The translations under genes and the position numbers were made by a program. From positions 517,635-581,634 of the forward strand of contig JABACO010000003.1 in assembly GCA_013339895.1 (NCBI GenBank): 64,000 nucleotides of DNA. The letters run 5' to 3'. Shown piece by piece: positions 52,772 through 63,214 of the stretch; the first letter of the stretch is position 1; every line of letters begins with the position of its first letter. The notes beneath the pieces were generated by a model. That model was not told where the DNA came from. It saw only the letters and a program-made list of their open reading frames with translations, and did no database searches. Source of the stretch: Ephydatia muelleri (taxonomy: Eukaryota > Porifera > Demospongiae > Spongillida > Spongillidae).

Positions 52772-53660
52772 CTACTCTCTCCCACAATTATTGCTGAATA
52801 GTTTAACAAAATCTTCAGACTGCAGTTTCTTGTCGTAAACTTTCAGCTGCTCTTTGTATGCAGTTAGTTCCCTTGCATATTCTTCATAGGATGCTGTGAT
52901 TGCATCTGTTGACAACTGCAATGCAAGCTTTACATCCAACAGCTGGTATTCCTCTTCAAGTAGCGTAGAGTTTGTAGAAGATCCCCATTGATAGAGTAGT
53001 AGTGCTGGAAGGCAGACATTTGTTGGCACATGCACAGATACATTGATCAAGCATAATATTGTTCTGATTATTTACCTGGTTTAGTGGAATAGGGAACCAG
53101 GGTTCTCTCCCTTGCAGTTATTTCACTTTCTTTATATCCCCTCCAGATGCTGTGAATCTTCTTGCAGTCATCACACATCGACTCCACTTTCCGAGCAAGA
53201 AATGAATTACAACTTCCTTCAAGGTCATCAAGTGTCACCAAGCACCATAAACATGGCTGCTTTCCTATGTTAAGGTGTGTAACATGTATTGTGTTTGTCA
53301 ACTTAAAAATGCTTTTAACATACCACTTGCACCTGACAATCCATAAAATGCACGTAAAATCTCATAGTCTCCTGAAAGAAACACTCTAATATTGTACCCA
53401 CTGTAAATTTTAAAAGTGATGGGGCAAAACAATATAATATGTCAGTATACTTGGTTTGGGTCACTCACTTCCATTGTGATGCTGCTAAATTCACCACTTC
53501 CTCCTTGTATCTGTCAAGGATGATATGGAAGTTGGCTATGGTGTCCTGTGCTTCAAAACATGCAAACACACAAGTGCTGTGAATGGAGTTTGTTGTGAGT
53601 GGTTCCTTTGTATTAAACACAACCTTTGGAGGTGCAATGGTGTTAAAGTGACGAAGCAAG
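52772..53660 (-). pseudogene. Multi-exon gene with PCLWC motif (transposon-associated type)
   Basis: Three exons. 53,469-53,659: STCVFACFEAQDTIANFHII, LDRYKEEVVNLAASQW, donor GTGAGT. 53,076-53,301: THLNIGKQPCLWCLVTLDDL with ESMCDDCKK, donor GTAAAT. Last exon: GIFYKLY, then after a frame change LLEEEYQLLDVKLALQLSTD and a coiled-coil end. The PCLWC and late GIFYKL..LE motifs recall an uncharacterised family common in cnidarian and sponge genomes, often near transposons. The frame change in the last exon suggests it is dead. Confidence 0.4.
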
Positions 53661-54109
53661 GCTTTTGATGCGATTCCAGGTTGTCACCCTGGTTTCTGTA
53701 TATCCTTTTATTGAGTATGTGTGATTAAACTTATGAGTGTGTGTGATTAAACGTATGAGGTCATGTGAATATATTTTGTTGCACAGTGCAGAGACCAGTT
53801 TTATGACTTTACCATACACTTCTATGGAATCTTCTTGGCTGCTGTTTGATTTGCCTTGGACATGTAAGTGTACATGATTTCAGAAATTAGTGGGAAAGTC
53901 AGCCAGATGCAGTGTCGTCGTTGGTGTCAATGTCAAAGCATGTTCTAAGTTCCACAGAAAAAGTAGCACAACTATATCTAGAGAAGTTTTTTTCAACAAC
54001 CTGTGTCTGCATACCTGCAGTATCTCTGCACTCGACATCGAGAAATTTCATGATTAGCTAGTGAGCTTTAGACACTTGCATCATGTTACTGCAGAGTCCC
54101 CCTTACACG
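53661..54109. other. No gene recognised
   Basis: Intergenic; contains a short direct repeat (GTGTGTGATTAAACTTATGAG / GTGTGTGATTAAACGTATGAG) near 53,715-53,760. Confidence 0.4.
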
Positions 54110-54790
54110 TAACTTTAATCATAACAATATTCTGTAGCAATCGATGCTAAATATATTAAACCACTTCTTTGGATGAGTGGGTCGAACAGGATGATACAGT
54201 AATAGAAGCAACATTCAGTTCTCTACACTAATCTATCCCTATCAAGACATAGAATTCAAACCAGTGCATTTTATGCTTTATATCGAAGTCCATGACCGCA
54301 TCAAGGAACTAAACTTTAATGGCTTCATAATGAATGCATGCCCAGAAATGTGGTAAAACATGTCAGCTACAAATAGTGTATAAATGAACCCCTTTTGCCG
54401 CTCAGCATCTTGTCAAAATTTTTCAACTGTTCTGGGGGTGATTTATATTTTCAGTTTGACAATAGTTTAGTCCCTCATCTATAAAATAAAATCATATTAT
54501 GATTCTATGTGTAATACATTTAGTTCCTCTAAATCCCCAAAATCTCGTTATTTGCATGTAAGCCACTTAAATGTTTAGTTTTCAAAAGTATAATTGTTAC
54601 GTTTTTTGCCTCATTACTGGTGCTATCTTTAGACACGTCTACATTGTGCAAACAAAAACAACTTGATGTGAGTCATTAAACTCACCGCAAATTGTGAGCC
54701 CTACTCATGCATATGTGCAAGTATGACCATTCGTTTTTGCCTTTTGTTTTTCCTTTGTCAATGAGCAGTATGCCCTTAAGTCCAATGAGC
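54110..54790 (+). pseudogene. Small ORF of the two-gene unit, copy B (broken) and its flank
   Basis: Homologous to 62,440-63,110 in reverse over about 680 bp and to 39,900-40,140 directly. The frame opens MLNIL at 54,147 but a one-base loss brings a stop after about ten codons (CCACTTCTTTGGATGAG). The rest still aligns with copies A and C. Loss of the frame here goes with loss of the kinase-like partner in this unit. Confidence 0.7.
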
Positions 54791-55214
54791 CCTATTCGTT
54801 AACGAGTGTGCCGAGGCCTTTTTGTCAATAAGCAGTACGCCCGTAAGTTCTTCCATAATGAATTCAATTAGTGACCACAGCCTAATTTAATGTTCAACTC
54901 GTTGAATATTATGTTCAACGAATTGGGCTACTTACAATAATATATGGTACCTACTATTCGGACCCCAAATGCACAAGTAATGCATGCTCTTTTTACTTCC
55001 TTGATGCTGTCAATCGTTTGAGGTGTGTGCCAGTTGTGAACACGTCTGCCGATAGAAAGTCAAACCTAAAATAGTTAAACAGCATATGTGCTGTACAGTC
55101 CATTAACTATCGTGTATAAAAAATTTGTATCATACAACGAAAAATAAAATAAAATGTATGACACTCGGACTTGTTGAAATTGAAACACCTGTTCCTATTC
55201 CTATACTGTTCTAG
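54791..55214. other. No gene recognised
   Basis: Contains two similar segments (GTCAATGAGCAGTATGCCC and GTCAATAAGCAGTACGCCC, about 65 bp apart). Nothing coding was seen. Confidence 0.4.
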
Positions 55215-56735
55215 ATGACCCTGCTGTTCTACATACTGATTCCAATGTACTTCAAGCTCTAAGATCTTTCCCCAAATGCACTGCTGCTGGCCATTTTGGT
55301 ATGCGGATACAACATCTCATTGGTGTCTCCTCTGTGCCTCTACCCTCTCCACACTAAAACATCTTATTAATCCGCACCTAGCAGCAGGAAAGGCCCCCAA
55401 AGAAGCTTCGCACTTTCTTGCAGGTGCCACACTGGTAGCACTACCCACGCTGAAACCAAACTGCCCACCAGATATACGTCCTATTGCTGTAGGTGAGGTT
55501 CTCAGGCAGCTAACAGAAAAGGGTCTTTGCCACCTACTGAAAAACAAAGCTATGGAGTTCTTTCTTCCTTACCAATTTGATGTGGCTTGTCTCAATGGAG
55601 TGGAGAAAGTGATACACACTGTGAGGCAATGTTTAGACAACCACTGGACAGATGATCACTTTGTTTACTCAAAGTTGATCTCAGCAATGCTTTCAACCTT
55701 GTCTCTAGACAATCGATTCTGAATGAATGCGCAACGCACTTTCCTAAACTACAGCTTTGAGGCTCATGGTGTTACAGTCAGCAACATTCTTTATGGCACA
55801 CAATGGGAACCTTGTCATCACAGCAGGGCATTCATCAAGGTGATCTCCTTGGGTCCTTTCTTTTTACATTAGTTCTCCACAGATTAGTGTTATCTATTGC
55901 TGATGATAAGGAGTGCTCAAGCCTTCTTTCACAGTGCTGGTAGATCGATGACGGCTTTCTCGCAGGTCATTCACAGACAGTTCACAAGGCACTCATAATC
56001 CTCCAATAGCAGGGGCCATTGCTTGGTTTACACAGAAACCTAAAACAATTTGGTGCTGGAAACCTATCCCAGTTCCCCATTACAATCACATCTTCTCTAT
56101 CCCCAACTTTGAGTTTCTTGGTGCTCCTATTGGATATTACTCTGCTTTCATCACCAAAAGAATTCGTTCACCATGAAAAAGCAGTAGACTCTTTATGCCA
56201 TCACTGCATCTCTGTAAACGTGGAAGCAATGTTACAAACTGACACAATCGCCTTCGCAATGGTATTTTCAATACATGTTAATGTGCCTCATTACCTGCTC
56301 ACCTTGAGACAGGATGTGCTTTGGGCAGTGATGAACTCAGAACCCGGCCTGCAACTATTGTATTGTCCAGGTGGGGAATTAAAGATACTGCTGCTTTTGG
56401 CTTTACGATAATTTCCCCACTAAGTCCCAAAATTGCTCCGAACTGGGGTTTTTGCTGGTGTGGCTGCAAAGCTGCAGAATCCCATACACATAAAAACAAT
56501 GACACAAAGTGCTCAGACGTGGTTGGCAGTGCATTCCACTAGCAGTTGAAACATATGGAGCCTGAGGTGAAGAGGCATGCAACACTCTCTCCTACATAGC
56601 TATGCGAGAAGCCATCCTCACAAACTGCAGTAAATCCCAAGTTTCGGGAGATCTCTTTGGCAGGCTCAGCATCATACTGGTGCAAGCAAATGCCTGGGCT
56701 ATCCTCGCAAGATCATTGCAAGTTACTGCTGACAT
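55215..56735 (+). mobile_element. Non-LTR retrotransposon remnant inserted in unit B
   Basis: Frameshifted RT pieces: LQALRSFPKCTAAGHFGMRI, NCPPDIRPIAVGEVLRQLTE, and IDDGFLAGH near 55,945 (YxDD region, with a stop before it). These are followed by the endonuclease-like region CALGSDELRTRPATIVLSRW and FTIISPLSPK, then ETYGA-type sequence, and GRLSIILVQANAWAILARS. Same general family as the 21-23 kb copies but diverged. It sits between the B small ORF and the B intergenic block, explaining that unit's greater length. Confidence 0.75.
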
Positions 56736-56829
56736 TGATGCAACAGATGATCATTTTGTGTGTATATATTGACTCTCGAAAACACTAACACTTAATAAGT
56801 TATAAAAAATCTTACAACTACTTAAAGTT

Positions 56830-57599
56830 AAACTTTAATAACGTATTTTGAACAAATTAATCCTTTTCCACTGCATATTTCATATCGTGCGCTACCTTAA
56901 TTTACTCTAACCTTAATCATGAATAACTTTGATTATAAAAGGCTTTGAATTACAGCATCCTCTCTGTTAGGATGATCCATGCATGTATGAGGAGATTGCA
57001 GTGGTGGAGAACTTATTAGAGGATAAGTACATGAAAGAGGATGATGGAGGGCGAGACAGTGTTACATATTATACTGAGAATATAAATGCATAGAATTTTA
57101 ACTTGTTTAGGGCTTGGGAACGAGACTTCTTCAGAACTTCAATGGTACTGTACACCCTGTGCATGACATCCGTGTGAATAAAAATCCATATGACACAACT
57201 ATAAATCCTCTGAAAGTTGGTGGTAGATGATATGAAGGCAATAGCCATCCATGTTATAATTAGGAAACATTTGTAAGATATTGTGATAAATATACCGGTA
57301 GGAATATTTACATTTCCTTATTATTAAACGCTTGTTTCCTTGCTTTTATACAACTATTGCCTTCAAATCACATAACAACCAACTTTGTTTTTAAAAAGGT
57401 ACTTGTATATTATAATATCACTTTTACTAAGTATTCTGCAGATATTACTTCATTTATGACAGTGATGCCATTCTCATCAAAATAGGTTTACAGTAAATCA
57501 ATTTAATTTGCAAAGATTGTTCGCTTGTACAACTGATGCATGTAAACTGTTTATACCAACACACAGTTACACAATTCAACAACAACTGCATCGCAGTTC
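56830..57599. repeat. Unit B intergenic block
   Basis: Direct copy of about 40,220-41,220 of unit A, including GATGATCCATGCATGTATGA and TTATTAAACGCTTGTTTCCTT, with small indels. Confidence 0.75.
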
Positions 57600-58117
57600 T
57601 GAAGAAGAAACCACGATCTTTGTCTTTTCCATGAAATCCCTCTGTGTCATTCCAGATTTGTGAATTGTATGAAGTTTAAGATATCCTTGTACTGCTGGCT
57701 AAATTTGATTTTGTGCATCTGATGATAATCCACTTCATCAGGACTGAGTAAGATCCAGAATGCCATCCAGAACACTTGTAAATTATCAAGGTGCTCTAGA
57801 GTGTATAGATCATTATACATACAGCTGTTATGAATCTGTTCCCGTAAGGTTGACATAATGGAGCGTTAGCAACACTCCAAATCAATCAAAACAGCCTCAA
57901 ATTTACCCTCAGGTGTGTTTCTTAGACATATATTTGGTAGACGAATATCTAAATGAGCCATATCATAGCTGTGAAGCTCATCAACAGCTGCCTTGACACT
58001 CTGAAGAAAATCAATAAGGCACTCTTTTGCAGTCTCCCTGGTGATGTGATGCAGTCCCCTAAACACATGAAATGCAGTGGAATATGCACCGGAAGATACT
58101 TGTACAAAGTAACTGAA
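57600..58117 (-). pseudogene. Kinase-like protein, copy B (3' fragment)
   Basis: Matches the last roughly 170 codons of copy A: FRGLHHITRETAKECLIDFL, the AHLDIRLPNICL catalytic loop and VLIDLE. It has a stop just after the loop (57,866-57,868) and a deletion near the C-terminus. Homology to copy A ends abruptly at 58,117, where the inverted repeat arm starts. The N-terminal half and the ATP-binding Lys are absent. Confidence 0.85.
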
Positions 58118-60110
58118 TCATTTGGTCATAATATATTTTCTCTTACATTAAACTGACCAACCGGATGGGGCACTCAAGCAGCTGGTAACAGACACACTCC
58201 GACCTACTGGGGCCACACTATTGGGCTTAGCCAGCGTGTACGGGCATGAAGACTTGTTTATTGGCCGAAATGGGTAATATAATCTATATCCGGCCCGGTT
58301 AACAGTTTAATATTAATATCACGTGCGAGAGTTAGTCTGCAAAAAGGAGTAAGTTTTGAGGGTAGATTTAATCGTGCTCTAAGTAGCCAGTATATGTTTA
58401 CCAGTGCAGTGGTGTATATAAGAGCCAGGCACATTCGCAATGTGGGTGGTCGCAAAAGTCGAACGAGGGTGCAATATGTCGTATGATTTGAACCGCGTAG
58501 GACTGCTTCTGTAGAAGCGAACCGAGATATAGGCCTATGCAGGGACATGGGCGCGTGTCTATTTGGTGGGTATGTGTGGCATGGCAGAACGCCAGAGGCC
58601 TTGGTGGGCTAAGAATATTAGGATGAAGTGTTTCTTACATTCAGTGTGAGCAACCATCTTGCAAAGATATTTGTCTTCGGAACAAGCACAGCGGCCAGTT
58701 GTCTGTGTTTATTGTTGTATCCGTTAGCTGTATGTACTGTACATGCACATGTTGTGTATATTGTGCATATGTGTTGTATTCCCGTATGTATAGTTGGATG
58801 TGTGTGTTGATGTGTTTGCGTGCATGTTGCATGCCTCGGCCTATAAATCACTCCGCAACGGAGAGATGTGCTTGTTATGCATACAATGGAGACTGAAGGG
58901 TTTATTGTTTCCCATCGTACTGATGTGCAGAATGCTTTGTAGTATAATTAAAAGTTTAGCTGTGCAGGATAACGTAATGGTTATACGTGTACGCTGGTTG
59001 GCTGTATGCGTGTATATTTCTATCATCTATATGCATGTGATAGTACTTACTGGTTTCAGGGGTATTTCTTTTATCATTCAGAAGCTATTGCTGTTGAGGG
59101 CTATAAAAACATGTGGTCTATGCTGCTGATTTCTAACTCTATCCTGTTCATTCCCTAACAAATGTTATACACAGTGCAGCATTTGGTAGCATGTACTTCT
59201 TCCAATCAAAGTGCTGATTTGGCTGAAGGCTTACCAGGGGTTTACCGCTCCCACCCCCTACCCACCCCCTGGTTTGCCCCTAATTTGACTAACCCACCCC
59301 CTGGTTTACACATGCCATGTCAGAATAAAACTACATGGCATGCCATTTGGTGCAGAGGGAAGACTAATATTTGTGCCCACCCTCTATATTTATACATATT
59401 CCAGAACCCACCCCCTGTTGCAAATTTGGCGGTAAATCCCTGCTTACATGAGTTGGTTCATACATCCTATCATATTGGGAAAGCCCCCTCCAAGCCTGGT
59501 TATAGGACAGTTACTGTAAATGAAAACATGCCCATATACGGGGATGGTGATCAGGTGTCACTGTATAATGTGTGATACATGTGTGGCATTTCAGCACTAG
59601 TTAGCAAATGTAAATGAATTCATGTTTACATTAGATGTACGAAACTGTTCAGCACAAAGTGTACGATGATGCGTATTGAATAGGGACGTCACGTGATATT
59701 TCTTTACAAGAGTGAGTACAGCATAGCTTGGTACATAATGGCTTACATTTGTGTCATTTTATGTAGTTTTCTCCTGATAATGCAGAGGTTTTCTGCTCAT
59801 GTATTCAAGCATTATATATGTACACAGTAAACTCGTAAGGGTAATACAATTTTTGTTAAATGTATCATTTTATTTTGTTTGAATAGTTGTGTTTCAGTTT
59901 TTGCAAGATGTATGCTACCAGAGAACCGACGAATCCCATGGTTAGTTAAGTGCAGTGTATGCATGTATAAATGTAAGAGGTTGTGTTTGGGGGGTGAGGG
60001 GGGAAATAAAGTTATGTAATTTTATGAACACTGATAGGTAATTACAGCTGTTAAAGAGTTATGAGGATCAGGAGCTACTGACCTAGTTGTATTGCTGAAT
60101 CCATGTTGCA
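58118..60110 (-). repeat. Inverted duplication, right arm
   Basis: Reverse-complement counterpart of 44,230-46,385. It includes R1 copy c (about 58,320-58,975) and a MITE absent from the left arm. Its right edge passes into the gypsy gag-protease fragment. Confidence 0.85.
59234..59442. mobile_element. 209-bp MITE with CTTA target duplication
   Basis: Ends CCAGGGGTTTACCGC and GGCGGTAAATCCCTG are inverted. CTTA flanks both sides (59,230-59,233, 59,443-59,446). The left arm of the inverted duplication has the unoccupied site with a single CTTA (as TAAG at 45,307-45,310). The interior repeats ACCCACCCCCTG. Confidence 0.88.
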
Positions 60111-61413
60111 TCGGCAACAGCGGCTTAAACATTAAAATCCCTGCCCGATATTTTAACTCTTGACTTCTGCCAGCGGGTAGAATGTCGTGTCTCCATGAGC
60201 ACAGCGAATTGCAACTCCCTTTCCCTCTATCAATTTGTGTTCTGGAACCACGTTTCGGCGAACCATCGTCCGAGAGCAGCCTGTATCGAGAAACACCTTC
60301 ACCATCTTCCCTTCGATGATATCTTGGCGGAATACCTTCCGCTCTCCCTGTCTGCCACAATGTTCCATCTTCCTGTTAAACATTGCTCCCCTTCCTTGCG
60401 GACAATTCTTTGATTGATGTCCAATCTGCCGACACTGGTAACACCTGAGCATGCTCGGTCCTGATGATCTGCCACCCACATCTTCCCTCTTTCTTCTACA
60501 TTCTTCTTCAACACAACCACTCTTATCGCCGTATGCACAGCTTTCTTAACCGATGTGGGATATTCACTGGGTGACTTTCCTTCAGCAACTCTACGTCTAG
60601 TCTGCTCAAACTCGTCCACTAACTCCCCGGCTGCTACGCATGACCTCGGTTTCTTCTCCACCAGCCACAGACGCTTCTCCTGTGGGAACGAATTGAGAAA
60701 CTGCTCAATTCCAATCACTTGCTGCATCTCGTCTACTGTTGTCTTCCCCTTTCATCCATTTTTGTAGTAGATCTATCAAGCGGACACTAAACTCGCAATT
60801 TGTCTCTCCCTCTATCCTTTTATCAGTCCAAAATCTGTTTCAGTAAGCCTCCTCGTTTATGTTCTACCTGGTCAGAATCGCTTCTTTTATAGCTTGTATT
60901 CTCCCACCTCCGTTATTGCCAAAGCGGCTAATGCCAATTGTGCTTTTCCCGCCAACTGTGGAGCCAGATAATGCAGCCATCGTTCCTTTTCCACCTTGTG
61001 TGCAGCCATTATCCTTTCAAATGTTACGAGGTACGACTCGATGTCGTCGTCATCCTTCAATGCTACTAACTTCACGCTCAGCTCCACACCCGACTTTGCA
61101 ACCGGCTGCGCCTTAATCATGGACATGAGGTTGTCGATATGCTCTTGCATTGTTTCCATGGTTCACTCCACTTCTCTCTCCCTTCTCGTCTGCTCCGCTA
61201 TTGATTCCTCTTCTCATCTTTGACGCTCGGCTGCATTTTCTTCGTCTCGCTTCTGACGATCCGTGACCAGCTCTGCCATTATTTCCTTCCACACTTCCAT
61301 CGTTTCAACAGTCGACTTGTATGCGCAACTGGATCGCTTTGTCATACAATGCCGATGAAATTAAAGTGCACGATATACCTAACAGAGGATCGTCTCCCAC
61401 CGCTGCCACCAAA
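60111..61413 (-). pseudogene. gag: Gypsy Gag (SCAN-like) - CCHC - protease fragment
   Basis: From ATG near 61,159: DDDIESYLVTFERIMAAHKV and YLAPQLAGKAQLALAAL (capsid N-terminal, like 5209-5769), then after frame breaks VIGIEQFLNSFPQEKRLWLV and AAGELVDEFEQTRR (SCAN-like second half). Next are a CCHC knuckle CYQCRQIGHQSKNC (C-x2-C-x4-H-x4-C) and an aspartic protease with VFLDTGCSRTMVRRN. Similarity ends near 60,110 at the inverted repeat. Frameshifts near 60,480 and 60,850. This copy keeps the Gag end and protease missing from the element at 1832-6173. Confidence 0.85.
61396..61413 (-). promoter_or_regulatory. Primer-binding site of the second gypsy fragment
   Basis: The minus strand reads TTTGGTGGCAGCGGTGGG, identical to 5822-5839, placed directly beside an LTR end (CCGTCACA on the minus strand). 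Confidence 0.8.
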
Positions 61414-61600
61414 TGTGACGGACCTGTAGTTCCACTTGAACTAAAGCCGCCCGCACTCCGCAACCTAACGTATATAGATTGCCACCGCGTAACTCCCCTT
61501 TGTAGTTACTTTACTGGAAGAACTCAATTTTAATGCCCGATACATGCTTTTATACACACACCGTCAACAACAAATAAATGACTAATTAACCTAAAGTTCA
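61414..61600 (-). repeat. 5' LTR of the second gypsy fragment (right limit uncertain)
   Basis: Begins TGTGACGG on the plus strand next to the primer-binding site. It contains CGTATATAGATT, TATA-like. The sequence is unlike the LTRs at 1832 and 5840. The outer boundary and any target duplication could not be fixed. Confidence 0.5.
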
Positions 61601-61632
61601 TATCTACAACACAACACAGTTCAAACTCCTGA

Positions 61633-62149
61633 ATGGCCTCAAGTCAGGCTTTTGACAGGTTACTGATCCAACACAGAGAAATCATGATTGATAAGAGCAT
61701 CATAGTTTTCAAAGGGAGACTTTCTTGGATTCAGTATCTGCCCAAAAAACCCCACAAATGGGGTCTCAAAGCAAAGCATTGGAGACTCTACACCAGAAAG
61801 GAGCCACAAACTGATGGGATGGAGTGTGTCTATCGCACCATATTGTGCTATCGCTGTCCAGTTCCATTGAAAGGGAAGGGGTATGACTTCTACCCCTCAC
61901 CACAGCTCAATGTTGGAAGAATGCTTTGGTGCGTGTGGCACAGTCTGTTCAAACAGGTCAGGGCTTTCAATCTCTTTCAAAACTGTAAAGTTGAAGAAAG
62001 GAGAGGTGTACAGTGAGAGAGCAGCAGTGGACGACAGTGTGCTATGTCTAAAATGGATGGACAAAAGAGCGGAATATGAAAAACAAGCATACGACAGCGT
62101 TTCTTTAACAAAAATTGTGTTTTTGGTATGTGAAACACTTACGTGCTAA
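61633..62149 (+). pseudogene. piggyBac-type transposase fragment
   Basis: REIMIDKSIIVFKGRLSWIQ and YLPKKPHKWGLKAKHWRLYT match the strongly conserved piggyBac core (IDESM..FKGR, PKKPxKWG). YDFY.SPQL and then, in a second frame, ECFGACGTVCSNRSGLSISF and DSVLCLKWMDKRAEY follow in family order. A segment between KWGLKA and WRLYT is missing and at least one frameshift is present (near 61,890), so it is dead. It lies just right of the gypsy LTR. Confidence 0.85.
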
Positions 62150-62439
62150 TAGAGAACCGGTTTGGAGCAATGCAAAAACCAATTTCATGTTACCAACTTC
62201 AAACCTTCGAAGTATGACACGAACGGACAGCTTTTGCAGAAGTGAAATCATCAAAAACGATTACCTGTAGTGTTTTCTAGGCAGTAATCTACCCCAGAGT
62301 AGAACGTTTGGTATAATCTGTGACGGATGATTGCAGGAGTTACAAAGCTACACCGATTAAGAGTGAACTTTTCAAAAAATGGGCTGCCCAACGCTAATAA
62401 TTGACTTACCCCACGAAAGAGTTTAGGGCATGCTCAACA
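62150..62439. other. No gene recognised
   Basis: Short AT-rich stretch between the piggyBac fragment and the unit C region. Confidence 0.4.
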
Positions 62440-62821
62440 AAGCTGAATGGAAGGCACAAATGAACGGTCGTGCTTGCACATATGCATGAATAGGGCTCAC
62501 AATTTGCGGTGAATTTAATGATTCACAATTAGTTTATCGGGTTGTGTTTTTTTTCACAAGGTGGACGTGTCTAACTATGGCGCCAGTAATGAGACAAAAC
62601 ATGTACGAATTATACTTTTGAAAACTGAACATATGCAAGTGGCTTACATGCAAAAACTGAGATCTTGTGAAATTAGAGACACTAAATGTATTACACATAG
62701 AATCATAATATAGTTTTATTTTATGGATGTGGGACAAAATAATTGTCAAACTGAAAATATAAAGCACCCCTAATACACTTGGAAATTTGGACAAGATGTT
62801 GAGCGGCACAAGGGTTCATTT

Positions 62822-63079
62822 TTACAACATTTTTAGCTGATATGTTTTACCACACTTTGGTATCCTGGGCATGAATTTATTATTAATCATTATGAAGCCA
62901 TTAAAGTTTACTTCCTCAATTCTGTCGCGGACTTTAATATAAAGCATAGAATGCACTTGTTTGAATTCTATGTCTTGATAGGGATAAATTAGTTGAAGAG
63001 AACTGAATGTTGCTTCTATTACTGTATCATCCTGTTCGACCCACTCATCCAATGAAGTGGGTTTTAATATATTTAGCAT
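62822..63079 (-). CDS. Small ORF of the two-gene unit, copy C (85 residues)
   Basis: MLNILKPTSLDEWVEQDDTV, IEATFSSLQLIYPYQDIEF, then VRDRIEEVNFNGFIMINNKF and a basic end. The first 58 residues are nearly identical to copy A; beyond that copy A has an early stop. It is the longest version. It lies head-to-head with kinase-like copy C, whose exon starts about 118 bp away, so the two may share a promoter region. No known motif. Confidence 0.5.
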   Translation of the reverse strand: MLNILKPTSLDEWVEQDDTVIEATFSSLQLIYPYQDIEFKQVHSMLYIKVRDRIEEVNFNGFIMINNKFMPRIPKCGKTYQLKML

Positions 63080-63214
63080 CGATTGCTACTGAATGTTGTT
63101 ATGATTAAAGGTGCATGTAAGGGGGAATCTGCTGTAACAATTGCTGCAAGAGTACATTGTTAATTTGTACTGATTGTGATTGTATTTTTTAATAAGGGAA
63201 CAAACCCTGTTACA

